Part shown: positions 1-9,684 of the stretch, one piece after another | How positions within the stretch are numbered: the first letter of the stretch is position 1 | Layout of the letters: every line of letters starts with the position of its first letter | Assembly (NCBI GenBank): GCA_021234155.1 | Contig: JAJEKV010000008.1 | Coordinates: forward strand, 21,710,212 to 21,774,211 | From: Isoetes taiwanensis | Taxonomy: Eukaryota > Streptophyta > Lycopodiopsida > Isoetales > Isoetaceae | Direction: 5' to 3' | DNA: 64,000 nt | Made by a program: the position numbers and the translations under genes | The notes under the pieces: generated by a model | The model's database searches: none | What the model was told of the DNA's origin: nothing | The model's input: the letters and a program-made list of their open reading frames with translations, nothing else

Positions 1-165
1 CACATCGACATTCATCATCACTTCATACGAGATGAAGTGGAAAAGGGGGAGATAAATGTGACATATATTCCCACCCATCTGCAGCAGGCGGATATGTTAA
101 CAAAGGCTCTGTCTGAGGCCAAACTAGTGACTGCAAATAACCTAGTGGGGGTTCGTAGACCATAA
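1..165 (+). pseudogene. Ty1/copia Pol C-terminus (RNase H end), partial
   Basis: Open from the first base to a TAA at 163-165. The 54 residues contain YIPTHLQQADMLTKALS, the conserved end of plant copia RNase H. The usual form is the T-x-x-Q-x-AD-x-x-TK-x-L signature that closes the Pol polyprotein. RNase H degrades the RNA strand during reverse transcription in the virus-like particle. The rest of Pol lies outside the window. A purine-rich tract and an LTR follow directly, as expected for the 3' end of a copia element on the plus strand. This part of the frame has no break, but whether the whole element is intact cannot be judged. Confidence 0.9.
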
Positions 166-170
166 AGGCT

Positions 171-180
171 AAAGGGGGAG
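171..180 (+). promoter_or_regulatory. Polypurine tract of copia element
   Basis: AAAGGGGGAG lies between the Pol stop codon and the TG that opens the LTR. This is the position and composition of the plus-strand DNA primer of LTR retrotransposons. Confidence 0.8.
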
Positions 181-182
181 TT

Positions 183-713
183 TGTTGAATTTAGCCTTTA
201 TGGAATACGTGTACATGTGGGCCAGTATGTAACGTCTGATCAGGGGAATGCAACGGACGCGGGATTGAGAGCTAAAAAGGGGTAAGCGAACAACAGAAAA
301 TATAGAGTGGAGCAAAGACAGAGAGGAGAATCCGGAAGGATCACGTGTACATGTGGGCCAGTATGTAACGTCTGATCAGGGGAATGCAACGGACGCGGGA
401 TTGAGAGCTAAAAAGGGGTAAGCGAACAACAGAAAATATAGAGTGGAGCAAAGACAGAGAGGAGAATCCGGAAGGATCCGGGCTGAGCGGCAAAGTGGGG
501 CGTAACGGTGGGTTCCTGATTCTCTGAAACCAACACATCCAGTCACACAATCAAACATACAAATGGTTTCATCAACAGGACAAGCATGCCTTTCTCGAGT
601 AACGTTGATTCGATGGGCTCACAAATTATCACGGGGCGAATCGGTGGGTTCCTGATTCTCTGAAACCAACACATCCAGTCACACAATCAAACATACAAAT
701 GGTTTCATCAACA
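183..713 (+). repeat. 3' LTR of copia element, enlarged by two 136-bp duplications
   Basis: The LTR starts TGTTGA at 183. The matching end TCAACA occurs at 572-577 and again at 708-713, a perfect 6-bp terminal inverted repeat. Two duplications at the recurrent 136-bp offset lie inside (207-342 repeated at 343-478; 506-598 repeated at 642-734). The original LTR may have been about 260-395 bp. No target-site duplication can be tested because the 5' end is outside the window. Confidence 0.75.
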
Positions 714-721
714 GGACAAGC

Positions 722-755
722 ATGCCTTTCTCGACTCGTGAGTCGAGAAAGGCAT
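722..755. repeat. Perfect 34-bp palindrome of the CTCGACT family
   Basis: Arms of 16 bp (ATGCCTTTCTCGACTC and its exact complement) flank a 2-base centre. It directly follows the copia LTR and is the longest perfect member of the family scattered through 0.7-11.1 kb. Confidence 0.85.
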
Positions 756-1164
756 CGAAAACTCAATATACAAGTATATTCATTACAAAATGTTCAATAC
801 ATGTGTTCACGTTTGTTTACAATATTCACACAATTTGACTATCCGAAAAGCAGAGGTCACTCTTCTTGTTCACCAAAATATTTGTCGTCCATAGCTTGCA
901 TGATCGCCTTGCTCTGGATCGAGTTCCGCGGAGGCTCCGGATAGTTCCTAATCACATCGGGCGACAAGAATGGCAAAGAGGGATTCCGCCAAGAGAGGGA
1001 CACAAATCCAAGGACAACCACCTATCCGCTCTCATATTCTTCGGTCGATATGGCTTAGCAATGATTGTATTTTGCGTTTATGATAGCACTTGTATGAGTC
1101 GTCTATGATCGTGTTGTGTTTGCCATAGTCTTGAATTGCTCATAAACCCTCGGCCTTTTCACCA

Positions 1165-1533
1165 TTATCCTTTGTGATGGTCGGATCGAGGTCCCACACA
1201 TACTCGACCCTTTTCGTTTCCCCAAACGAACTTGACATTCAAAACTGAAATGCCGAGAACACCAAGAACATTGACAATATTTTTCTTTGCCATACAAGAC
1301 CATATGCCCACCGAATCCTCGTTCGTGCACCATTCAACAATTTCCTTAGCTCTAGGCCCCGGATACACTATTTTATGCTCCGCTTTTTTTGGTTGGGATC
1401 CGCGAGGTGTTAATCTCGGGACGCCCTTATCGTGGTATACTGCAGCTAATACTCCATTGACGCCAAATATTACAAGCTTGGCGGGACCCATTTGGATCCC
1501 GCTGGAGTTTGGCTCACCATATTTCCGGTTCAT
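1165..1533 (-). pseudogene. FCP1/NIF-like (HAD-type) phosphatase domain, nucleophile lost
   Basis: The 122-residue frame resembles the FCP1 homology domain of plant NIF-like proteins. KLVIFGVNGVLAAVY sits where the family has a KLLVLDLNGVL-type motif I. It is followed by a YPGPRAKEIVEWC segment, VGIWSCMAKKNI (motif II Ser with the following Lys pair) and VKFVWGNEKGR (family form F-x-WD-Q/N). FCP1-like HAD enzymes remove phosphate from Ser, e.g. on the RNA polymerase II tail. The catalytic Asp of motif I reads Gly (GGC where GAC would give Asp), so phosphatase activity is unlikely. It appears to be the last domain of a decayed minus-strand gene whose upstream pieces lie at 1.5-2.7 kb and 6.3-8.9 kb. 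Family assignment is moderate; inactivity is inferred. Confidence 0.55.
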
Positions 1534-1554
1534 CGGGATCCAAATGCGGGATCA

Positions 1555-1821
1555 TTATCTTTTCGTGTCCTTTTCGGCCGTGGAGCGTGTCTTTGCTCGA
1601 TTGTCTTTGGGGAGTGCATTCTCCTCATCGCAACGTGAACCGCCGGAATCCATTGACAATGATCCCGAGTCGTTGACATGGAACTCCCCGAAATGATATC
1701 CGCCGAAAGGAACGAAGTTTTTTCGACTCATGAGCCGAGAATGAAAAAGAAAAGGTATTGAAAGGAATGAGTTTTTCGACCAGCGAAGTCGAGAAACACC
1801 GATAGAGCAAAGTAAACTCAC
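1555..1821 (-). pseudogene. Coding-like segment upstream of the FCP1-like domain
   Basis: An 88-residue frame ends in a charged stretch (CDEENALPKDNRAKTRSTAE) just before the FCP1-like domain. I do not recognise it. It may be the exon preceding the phosphatase domain, now out of frame with it. Two CTCGACT-type palindromes (1720-1743 and 1772-1796) fall inside it, which suggests that part is intronic. Confidence 0.3.
1720..1796. repeat. Two CTCGACT-family palindromes
   Basis: TTTTCGACT-CATG-AGCCGAGAA at 1720-1743 has one unpaired position. TTTTTCGAC...GTCGAGAAA at 1772-1796 is the second. Both match the hairpin family at 5.1-5.7 kb and 10-11 kb. Confidence 0.7.
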
Positions 1822-1836
1822 CTCAATCTCAGATTC

Positions 1837-2714
1837 TCAAGAATGTGTTCTACGCATCCCTGGTCTAAACCCGACATTCACGCTCACGCCGGCTTTGTCT
1901 CCCTCGTCCCTCGCCGCTTTTATCGCTTCCATTTGTCTTCCTCCCTTGAAATGCTCATGAAGCAGATCCGTGTATGACCGAATGGTTTCAACCATGTCCT
2001 TATTTCCAACCACGGATATAGGTTTCATTCCAAACAAAGATAGCCCCCTTGAGAGAACAGGCCATTCATGTACCCTTTCGATACAATTTGATCTTCCTCG
2101 ACCAAGTTTGGTTATGAAGTACTTGATAACTCTTGGCCGGATAGGAATTCTATGTATAGGACCTCGCCGCACCATCTTTGTCGACCTTGTCCATCGATGG
2201 AACATCCTCCATAAATCTGCCCCCTTCCGTGGTTCCATCCGCTCTTGAGAGATCATGAACTTGTCGAGATAATGATGTTCGCTAGACCACCACTTATCCG
2301 TGTCTACAACCGATCTTGAAATCAAAACCAAAACTATGTTGGCAAAGCTTGGTGCCCCGGCAGAAGCCAAGTCTACACTCATGATCAAGTTCGTGATATG
2401 GAGTGCATGATCTTGTTGGTGAAGTTAATATCACCGCCCATTGGGAGACAACAGGTTGTCGATTGCCCTAAGATGCAAAAGACGAGGAAACCGAAAGTAT
2501 CCAGTCGGTCATGTCCGCACACATCTTGTACCACCGCTCTATGTCGCTTTGTCATAAAAAGGGTGGGGTCTTCGATCATATTGATGGCAAATAGTGCCAC
2601 GGGTCCAGCCGCCTGCATCACCAAATCCCTTGTGTCCCAAAGTTACCGAAATGGGGAGCTATCGTCGGCCTTAAATGGGACCACCAGAATCCAAGCTTCT
2701 TCTTCGTAATTGCC
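1837..2714 (-). pseudogene. Exon-like coding region of unknown protein, frameshifted
   Basis: Read on the minus strand, coding runs from 2714 with AITKKKLGFWWSHLRP, then in a second frame (2624-2385, motif MTKRHRAVVQDVCGHDRLD), then in a third frame from about 2400 to 1837 (VDLASAGAPSFANIVLVLIS ... RVIKYFITKLGRGR ... GFRPGMRRTHS). At least two frameshifts are needed. The first segment appears to continue the exon at 6346-6915 across the inserted TIR element: FPERAMA on one side, ITKKKLGF on the other, sharing the TGCC target site. I do not recognise the protein. It probably belongs with the FCP1-like domain downstream. Confidence 0.45.
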
Positions 2715-2776
2715 AAGTCGCATTTAATTAAAGTGGGTCAAATCTCAAATTTGGGACTCGGACTGAAAAATGGGAC
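2715..2776 (+). repeat. Left TIR, about 62 bp
   Basis: Continues past the short TIR as GGGACTCGGACTGAAAAATG. The same extended end occurs at 28327-28393 in opposite orientation, showing that it is a dispersed terminal repeat and not chance similarity. Confidence 0.6.
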
Positions 2777-3073
2777 TCATGCAAAAAGTAAGTTGCCATT
2801 GAATCATTATGAAATTTTTCCTTGATAAAATAAGAATAACTTTTACACATGACAATTCGAGAAAATAAAAGGGGGGTGGAGAAAGAATGAATGGAAGACA
2901 GGAAGGAGGGAGGGAGGGAGGGGAAAGGCATAGGAGCAACGAGGAGGGCGAAGGGCCAAGGGGAGGGTTGAGCAAATGGGAAGGTGAAAGAAGGGAGGGA
3001 GGGAGGGAGTGGCGGGTTCCATAGCTAAACAACTATTAGCAGAAATAAAGATTCATTAGACAACTTAAATAAT

Positions 3074-3100
3074 ATAATTAATTAATTAATTAATTAATTA
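3074..3100. repeat. (TAAT)n microsatellite
   Basis: An uninterrupted run of TAAT units in AT-rich DNA. Confidence 0.9.
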
Positions 3101-3149
3101 GACAATAAATAATTAAAGAATTTAAACAATGCATAATTAGAGAAATTTT

Positions 3150-3171
3150 TTCTCGCCTCACAAGGCGAGAA
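3150..3171. repeat. Palindrome with compensated change (CTCGCCT/AGGCGAG)
   Basis: TTCTCGCCT-CACA-AGGCGAGAA. Compared with the usual TTCTCGACT...AGTCGAGAA, A to C in the left arm is matched by T to G in the right arm, so pairing is kept. Confidence 0.7.
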
Positions 3172-5072
3172 TGGGCCTCTTTGTGCTCCCTAGCCTTTAG
3201 CTATTCTAAACGTATTTATAAAACTGGGGCCTTTCTTCACATAAATAATTAAAGAATTTAAACAAAATCCATCATCCCTCCAAAGCAGGGCAAAGCAGTT
3301 TCGTCATTCACCCACAATCCACAATCCACTGTCACCGAGCATCTGCATGGCCCTGCCACAATCCACCCACTGTCACCGAGCAGAGCAAATATCCTGATTT
3401 CTTGTTCGGGATCACCCACCAATATTGTCATCTTCTATTCCATTCACCCACAATCCACAATCCACTGTCACCGAGCATCTGCATGGCCCTGCCACAATCC
3501 ACCCACTGTCACCGAGCAGAGCAAATATCCTGATTTCTTGTTCGGTGGCGATGAAAAGGCCATTGTTCCCAATTATTTCAACACCTCCGGCTTTGAGCGA
3601 TGGAGGCGCATCTATGGCGATACTGACAAGGACATGCCCAGATGATCGAGAAGGTTATAATCTTAGCCCGCGTTGAAATCTTAAAAAGCTTCTATTTCCT
3701 CTGTTTTGATATTTCAACACCTCCGGCTTTGAGCGATGGAGGCGCATCTATGGCGATACTGACAAGGACATGCCCAGATGATCGAGAAGGTTATAATCTT
3801 AGCCCGCGTTGAAATCTTAAAAAGCTTCTATTTCCTCTGTTTTGAATCCCTTTTAGAATCCCCTAGATCTTCGCTGTAGGCGACCTCTTGCCATGCGGAT
3901 TGAAGCTTTCGTCCCGTTTTGCAGCACCTGCAGCAAGATCCGGTTCTTTGGCTACATTTTCAAAGCAAGGTGCCGAGAAGTTTAAAAGAGCTCTGAAGTT
4001 TAAAAGCTGGCTTACCGTGAAGGAATGGAAGGGCCTTAACTTGAAGCTCGCGTTTTGCAGCACCTGCAGCAAGATCCGGTTCTTTGGCTACATTTTCAAA
4101 GCAAGGTGCCGAGAAGTTTAAAAGAGCTCTGAAGTTTAAAAGCTGGCTTACCGTGAAGGAATGGAAGGGCCTTAACTTGAAGCTCGCATGACGGACCTCA
4201 GATCCGGAAATCCGGCCCACGATCTTGGGAGTTCGCCATAGCCACAATTTCATAAGTGTACCAAATCTCTTCAATTCAAAGGTATGTACCAAATCTCCCC
4301 CTCTTTTTCAATTTCAAATTTCAAACTTAAACATGGGTGGGAGGAAAAAAATGGAATAATAGGGTGTACATAAGAAAAAACAATTTCATAAGTGTACCAA
4401 ATCTCTTCAAGCCAATGGGTATGAAGGATTAAAATATTATTAAATAAATTGACGTCTATTTATACGCCCCCAATTTCACACATTGTGCACATTATGTTGC
4501 CATTATAGGGGCACATTTTCAAGGCACATCACCAATGTTTACTAAGGCCAATGGGTATGAAGGATTAAAATATTATTAAAATCTACGTATACAAAGGAAA
4601 TGCATAGTTATGGTGACATTGTGCACATTATGTTGCCATTATAGGGGCACATTTTCAAGGCACATTTTCAATGTTTAAGTCAAAACATTGATATACTAGG
4701 GGTTGACTATTTTTTTATCTACGTATACATAGGAAATGCATAGTTATGGTGTGCATTTAGGAAATACATAAGATATTGTATTTATTAGGAAATATATAGG
4801 ATAAGATATTGTGTTTATTAGAAAACATTGATATACTAAAAAGGGGGGAATGGGGGATTCTATTTTGGGTCTACGTATACAGAAAAAAAAAAATGCATAG
4901 GTATAGTGTGCACTTGGAAAATACATAGGATATGGTGCAACTAATAATGATTTGCACTTTTATGATATTGGAGGTAGAAACTATGTTTGTAGGCAAGTAG
5001 GTTCGCCACATTTGTTGTATGTTTGATCACATGTGAATAAACGATAGTAATATGATGTTTGAAGGGCTTAGA

Positions 5073-5725
5073 ACCGCATTTTGCACTTTGAGTGCCTTTC
5101 TCGACTCACGAAGTCGGAGAAAGGGGGCTCGAGAGGTTTTTTCACTCACGAAGTCGAGAGAAAGGGCCGTAATCCAAAAAATAATCTCTCGCCCTTGAAA
5201 TTGCCTTTTTTGTTCGAAGTTGCCTTTCCCGACTCGCGAAGTCGAGAAAGGCCCTCAAACTCGTTTTTTTTTGAGCGAGTCGAGAAAGGCCTTCCGACCC
5301 CTAAAACCCGTGTTTTAAGCTTGAAGCGCCTTTCGCGGAGTGAGAAAAACCTTCTACCCCTAAAACTGCGTTTTTTCGCCGCCTTTCTCGACTCGCGAAG
5401 TCGAAAGGCCTCGGCTAACCTCTAAAACCCATGTTTTAAGCTTTGAAACGCCTTTTCGACTTTCAGTCGGAGAAAGGCCTTCTACCCTAAAACACCGTTT
5501 TTTGTTTTGGTGCCTTTTCTCGACTCATGAGTCGAAAGGCCTCCGACTCCCTAAAACCTGCGTTTTTGCTTTGAGCTGCCTTTCTCGACTCAAGCGAGTC
5601 GAGAAAAGGCCTTCCACCCTAAAACTGGCGTTTTTTGCTTGAACCGGCCTTTCGTCTCGAGAAAGGCCTTGACCGTGTTTTTCCCTCGAGCTACCTTTTC
5701 GACTCGCTTGAGTCGAGAAAGGTCT
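5073..5725. repeat. Tandem array of about 11 hairpin units
   Basis: Units of 45-80 bp (mostly about 60) start near 5092, 5137, 5221, 5277, 5328, 5381, 5450, 5511, 5578, 5645 and 5692. A typical unit is GCCTTTCTCGACT, a 4-6 base loop, then AGTCGAGAAAGGC, then CCTAAAACC.GTGTTTT. So two inverted repeats alternate: a GC-rich one (CTCGACT/AGTCGAG) and an AT-rich one (AAAAC/GTTTT). Units differ by small indels and substitutions, as in an old array. Loops include CGCG, CATG and CAAGCG. No ORF runs through it consistently. Function unknown. Confidence 0.8.
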
Positions 5726-6216
5726 CAGTTTGTATTTTCAAAATGGCCCTAAGAATTGTGTTTTATTTTTATTTTTTGCGTAGCATCACTTGACTAACTT
5801 GATTTTGTCTTTTGCGGTCCTTATCTCAACCAGATAGTACATGCTTGGGAGCAATGAAAAGACTAGTTCATTGAAGAAAGGTGCCGAGAAGAGGGTGGTG
5901 ACATCGGGTTGGACATACAAGCACGGGCCCATGAAGGAACTCCTCATACAAATTTCTATCGATCAGAAGTTGTTCGTGACTTGAGAGAGCTCCACGCGCC
6001 TTTGCACTAGGTCGCTCATGTGTGAAGAGCGTGTAATCATTGTGCCCATTCGACCACTATGGACCCACCCAAGAAAATAGAGCCAAAATATCCAACTAAG
6101 AATCTTTTTCAACTAGATCTTTGGTTTCAAACTTTGATGAATTTCCTTTGTTTCAATTGCATTGTTCTTGTTCTCGACTCGCTAACCAGGGAAAACTGAA
6201 GCAAAGCTTGGATGCG
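5726..6216. other. No gene seen between the hairpin array and the right end of the TIR element
   Basis: AT-rich, no convincing ORF. A half-palindrome TTCTCGACTCGC occurs at about 6174. Nothing else is recognised. Confidence 0.5.
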
Positions 6217-6345
6217 GAGTTTTATTCAAAAATTCGAATTAAGGATAGTTTTCGGGTCGGGGTGCTCCTATTTATGTAAATTAACCGGGTTCCGAAAAAA
6301 AATGGGAATGGAATGAGTCCCACTTTAATTAAATACGACTTTGCC

Positions 6346-6915
6346 ATAGCACGTTCAGGGAAAGGAAGGGTTTTGATGTTACGCTTCAGCTTGGTGTTGA
6401 TGTAGGGTTGACATAGACGGTTCAATTCCTTCATGTCTTCCTCATCAAGGGCAGCCTTTTCCTTGTAATAATCAAAATCATGGTATTCATTAGATGCAAC
6501 GTTGCAGAACTCCGTGATGCCTTCTTCTAACGCACGCTGTCGCTTTAGGACTGTGGCATAATCCTTTGCGTCCTGCATTTTAGAACTCCTAGTCTTCCTT
6601 AGCAGGATTGTTCCATCCAAGATTTTGCCTTGTAGGTCAAGCGTTTCTTTGTCCGTGAGGCCCTGTATCCTCTTCATGAACTGCTTGTCAAACAACTTGG
6701 GGTCCGGCCTGCATGGAAATTCTCCTAGTCTTCCTTAGCAGGATTGTTCCATCCAAGATTTTGCCTTGTAGGTCAAGCGTTTCTTTGTCCGTGAGGCCCT
6801 GTATCCTCTTCATGAACTGCTTGTCAAACAACTTGGGGTCCGGCCTGCATGGAAATTCTCCATTCTTTGTCCTTCCGGCTTGCTTCTTGTCCATTGAGCC
6901 CATATCTGGGTCCAT
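6346..6915 (-). pseudogene. Unknown exon, interrupted by the TIR element
   Basis: The minus-strand frame begins MDKKQAGRTKNGEFPCRPDP and runs through KLFDKQFMKRIQGLTDKETL, a repeated block caused by the 136-bp duplication at 6586/6722, then DAKDYATVLKRQRALEEGIT, EFCNVASNEYHDFDYYKEKA and LNRLCQPYINTKLKRNIKTL to FPERAMA, where the TIR starts. Beyond 6345 the frame reads into the transposon. The composition is charged and helical. I do not recognise the family. The chain may continue at 2714, giving a single protein with the C-terminal FCP1-like domain; this is inference from frame and order only. Confidence 0.45.
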
Positions 6916-7244
6916 TTCTCCCGGACGCCTCTCCAGCTAAGAATGAGGTCATATTGGTCCGAGAGAGACTCCGCCTTTCCTTGGTGTTCTCTTCTTCTTC
7001 TCCTCTTCATCGCCTCCCTCATCATCTTCGGCCCTCCAGCCAGAACATATCTGCATAGTTTCTCAAAGGTCTTCCACTTATCCAGGGAGCCCTGTTTTCC
7101 TTTAGGGCCGAGGACAACCCAATGCTTTCCCTTTGTTGCCTAGCGTGTATGATCCGGTCGGGGATAAGGGCGCATTGATCAATGTACCAATGTCGAGCAT
7201 GAAAGTAACTACAAACACCAAATAAACATAAATAGTAGCCGGGG

Positions 7245-7466
7245 TTTTCGACTCATGAGTCGAGAAAGTCCTTTTCGCGAAAGTCGAAAGTCCTTTGAAT
7301 GTCTAATTTTCTTTTTTTACTTCTCTTGGGTTTTCTCATTTCGCGAAGGTGAAAGCTCGTGCATCCTTTGATTTTTACGTGTTCCCACGGCTTTCTCGAC
7401 TCGAGTCGAAACCCGATGATAATCGAAATGTTAGGATGGTAGGGCTTTCGACTTCCTTGTCGAAAT
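7245..7466. repeat. Cluster of CTCGACT-family palindromes
   Basis: TTTTCGACT-CATG-AGTCGAGAAA at 7245-7267, CTTTTCGCGAAAGTCGAAAG-type at 7271-7291, TTTCTCGACTCGAGTCGAAA at 7392-7411 and CTTTCGACTTCCTTGTCGAA at 7445-7464. Confidence 0.7.
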
Positions 7467-7481
7467 GGAAAGAATCGAGAG

Positions 7482-7994
7482 TTATTTACCTTCGTGGGCG
7501 GCACTTTCATTTGCTATTGTGTTAGCGTTGGCTAATCTTTGGCGATTCGGTTCTTCGGCATCTCCATTGAAAAGAACTGCACTCTCGCTTGGCATATCTA
7601 TCCTTGATCCGCTGCGTACCTCCTTAAAATGCGCAATACTTGCCGCCCTCAATGAAGATCGACCGTCCACTACCGAGGAACCGGACGTTTTTTCCTTCAG
7701 GTCTTCCTCAAACTTCGCTGAACAACCGGAGGTCGATGCGCTAAAAGGTATGGCGTCCGGGCATTGGATGCTTACCAGCGGGGATGTCGCACCATCGAGG
7801 TTAATCTCCAAGATGTGTCTTTGGATTAAATTCCACATTGGTTGAACAAGGCGGCATCTCCGTTGCAAACCTTCAAACCGCCTAATGTCCAAAGTGGAAA
7901 TTTTGTGTGATATTCTAAGCGGATAATACTTGAGCCGGCCGCTCCATTTTCTGCGGCCCCTCTCCGTGAAATCCTGATCGATCATCGGATCCAT
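7482..7994 (-). CDS. Hypothetical exon, unknown
   Basis: A 170-residue minus-strand frame, open from 7994 to a stop at 7482. It contains RGRRKWSGRLKYYPLRISHK, a basic start, and a more acidic centre (CSAKFEEDLKEKTSG). It lies in order between the candidate N-terminal exon (8340-8897) and the 6.3-6.9 kb exon, so it may be part of the same decayed gene. No domain recognised. Confidence 0.3.
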   Translation of the reverse strand: MDPMIDQDFTERGRRKWSGRLKYYPLRISHKISTLDIRRFEGLQRRCRLVQPMWNLIQRHILEINLDGATSPLVSIQCPDAIPFSASTSGCSAKFEEDLKEKTSGSSVVDGRSSLRAASIAHFKEVRSGSRIDMPSESAVLFNGDAEEPNRQRLANANTIANESAAHEGK

Positions 7995-8339
7995 TATTGA
8001 GGGAGTCGATCATATCTTCGTCTCTTCGTCATCCCGATTCCTCCGTGTGGTGTCATCTTCTCCATCTTTGGGATTTTGCGCGGACTTTTTTCTCAGATGA
8101 ACCACAACTTCATTCCCCACCGCAGAAAGTGTTGTAGAGTCTTGACCAATTGGAAGTGAAGCTCCCCGATTGAATGTTTTTCACGACTCGAAATCTCCAT
8201 TCCAAGCTCCCCGGATGTTGGGGTTAGGTTCCTCCTTCATCCCTTCCGGATCCTTCCACCCAAGGTTCCTCGACAATTTAAAGGCTTTCTTGGCTTTTTC
8301 GGTGCCCCTTCACCTTGCTCATAGAAGAGTGAGAACAAT

Positions 8340-8897
8340 TTGAAACCGATAATGTTTTGGTGTGATAGAACTTACTTTTCCGGCGGCCCTCGACATGTAG
8401 TGTTAAATGCTTCGAATGCTACCGAGGCGAGAGCACAACAACCCATTTTCTTGTACTTGTCTCCCGAGCTCTTCTTGTCCCTTTGGTGGAGAAACAGATC
8501 TTTCTCCTTCCCACTTGTTGATACCTCGACATACCACCAAGAATCTGGTGGTGTGTCAAGAAGCTGTCTCCGGTCCCTCGATGACTAAGAACGAGTTCGC
8601 CGGTGATCATTAGTGAGTCGCGGTGAATGCCGCAAGAAGAAAGGATGGATCGTTAAGGTATTCGACAAAAGAAAACCTCGAGCTCACCGAGGTGTTTGTC
8701 TTCTTCTTCTTGCCGCTAGAACCAAAGATCCGACCTCCGGCCAGCTTCTTGGACGGAGTCGCCATGTTCAGTGATGCCCCCTCATCCTCTTCCCGATCGG
8801 ACCCCTCAGAATTAAGTTTTCTCGCGGCGTTGTGAGTTTTAGGACTGCATGTAAAAAGATCGGGCGTGTTCTTTAGTTTGAATTTAAGGACATGCAA
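8340..8897 (-). CDS. Hypothetical N-terminal exon(s), basic
   Basis: Minus-strand coding-like sequence. A start at MATPSKKLAGGRIFGSSGKK (about 8766) leads to a lysine run and VSSRFSFVEYLNDPSFLLAA, with a second segment in another frame at 8419-8610. The lysine-rich start would suit a nuclear protein. It is the most upstream coding-like piece of the minus-strand cluster that ends with the FCP1-like domain. Link and start are inferred. Confidence 0.3.
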
Positions 8898-8916
8898 TCA
8901 TTTATGTGAAAAAAAA

Positions 8917-8952
8917 GCGGGCTAAGGGTACAGACGGTCGCCTTTAGCCCGC
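8917..8952. repeat. Strong inverted repeat (GCGGGCTAAGG hairpin)
   Basis: GCGGGCTAA-GG at 8917-8927 pairs with CC-TTTAGCCCGC at 8941-8952 around a 13-base loop. It stands alone and is unlike the CTCGACT family. It could be the end of a mobile element; no partner end was found. Confidence 0.6.
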
Positions 8953-9684
8953 CCAAACACTATTTGAAATTTAATCACATCAAGGGACTTAGTGAGCGGA
9001 GCGTAGTTTATCTTCATCGCGCATTAGCGAATCTTGAGTTCGGAGGAGGCAGCATCGACCGTAGTTTACTTCGAATGGCGCCGCGATCGCGGTAAAAAAC
9101 AATGCTTTGCATATGTGTGTTTTTCCGACCCGAGCGGCCCTATTGCAAGCGATTTGATTTGATCGATGAGCACCGAGCTAAGGTAGGAAGCGGAGAGGAG
9201 CTGCGGACACGGGAACCCTACTACCGCTGCGCCATGGAACGAAAGGGATATGCGAGAATCGCAGATGGATACAAGTATTAGATGCGAATACACTCTTGAT
9301 GAGACCGACGGAAGAAGCAAAGACTCTAGGTGAGGTCACGCAGGATCCCGTGATACGCTGGCCCAAGGAATTACCGTGAAGAGGTGAGTTTCAGAGATGC
9401 CTATGTTATTTCGCCTTGTAGAACATGCCGCCTGTGGTTTACATAATGGAACCGCTGATAAGCTCGGATTCATCGCTTCCCTTGTCCAGCATTTTTCAGC
9501 TTCGAGATGATTTACTCCGGGTTGAGAGATGCTCGGCAAAGGAAACAATGGATCGGGGGTAAAGAACAGCCCGCTTTAGGTGTATTTTTTCATGGAGTGT
9601 TTTCTTGGAATGTTGTACATAGATCGCTAGGTCTAAGGCCCGTGAGATGCGGTTTAAATGCATCCTCTTGTAGTTAGTCGGAGG
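8953..9684. other. No gene recognised
   Basis: Short frames only on both strands. No domain, repeat or RNA gene that I can support. Confidence 0.5.

Larger units (their letters stand above)
2777..5072. other. Non-coding interior of TIR element
   Basis: No credible gene. It contains a GGGA-rich tract (2903-3010), (TAAT)n at 3074-3100, one CTCGCCT palindrome at 3150-3171, and eight 136-bp-offset duplications at 3305-4740 that account for most of the apparent repetition. Diverged copies of a ~150-bp AT-rich unit (TCTACGTATAC ... GGAAATACATA) lie at 4581-4940. Confidence 0.6.
2715..6340. mobile_element. Non-autonomous TIR DNA transposon splitting an exon
   Basis: The left end at 2715 reads AAGTCGCATTTAATTAAAGT going inward. 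The right end at 6317-6340 reads the same on the other strand, with one base different in the first 20. TGCC (possibly TTGCC) lies immediately outside both ends, so the target-site duplication is 4-5 bp. The coding frame outside both ends can be joined. No transposase is visible inside. The interior holds a G-rich stretch (2870-3010), a (TAAT)n tract, several 136-bp duplications and the CTCGACT hairpin array. The superfamily is not assigned. Confidence 0.55.

Noticed and set aside
207-478. The 136-bp tandem copy as a real LTR enhancer repeat
   Set aside because: The same 136-bp offset appears at about 60 unrelated sites, so it is not specific to the LTR.
5073-5725. CRISPR-like array
   Set aside because: Units are diverged hairpins, spacers are themselves similar, and the window is plant nuclear DNA with no cas genes.
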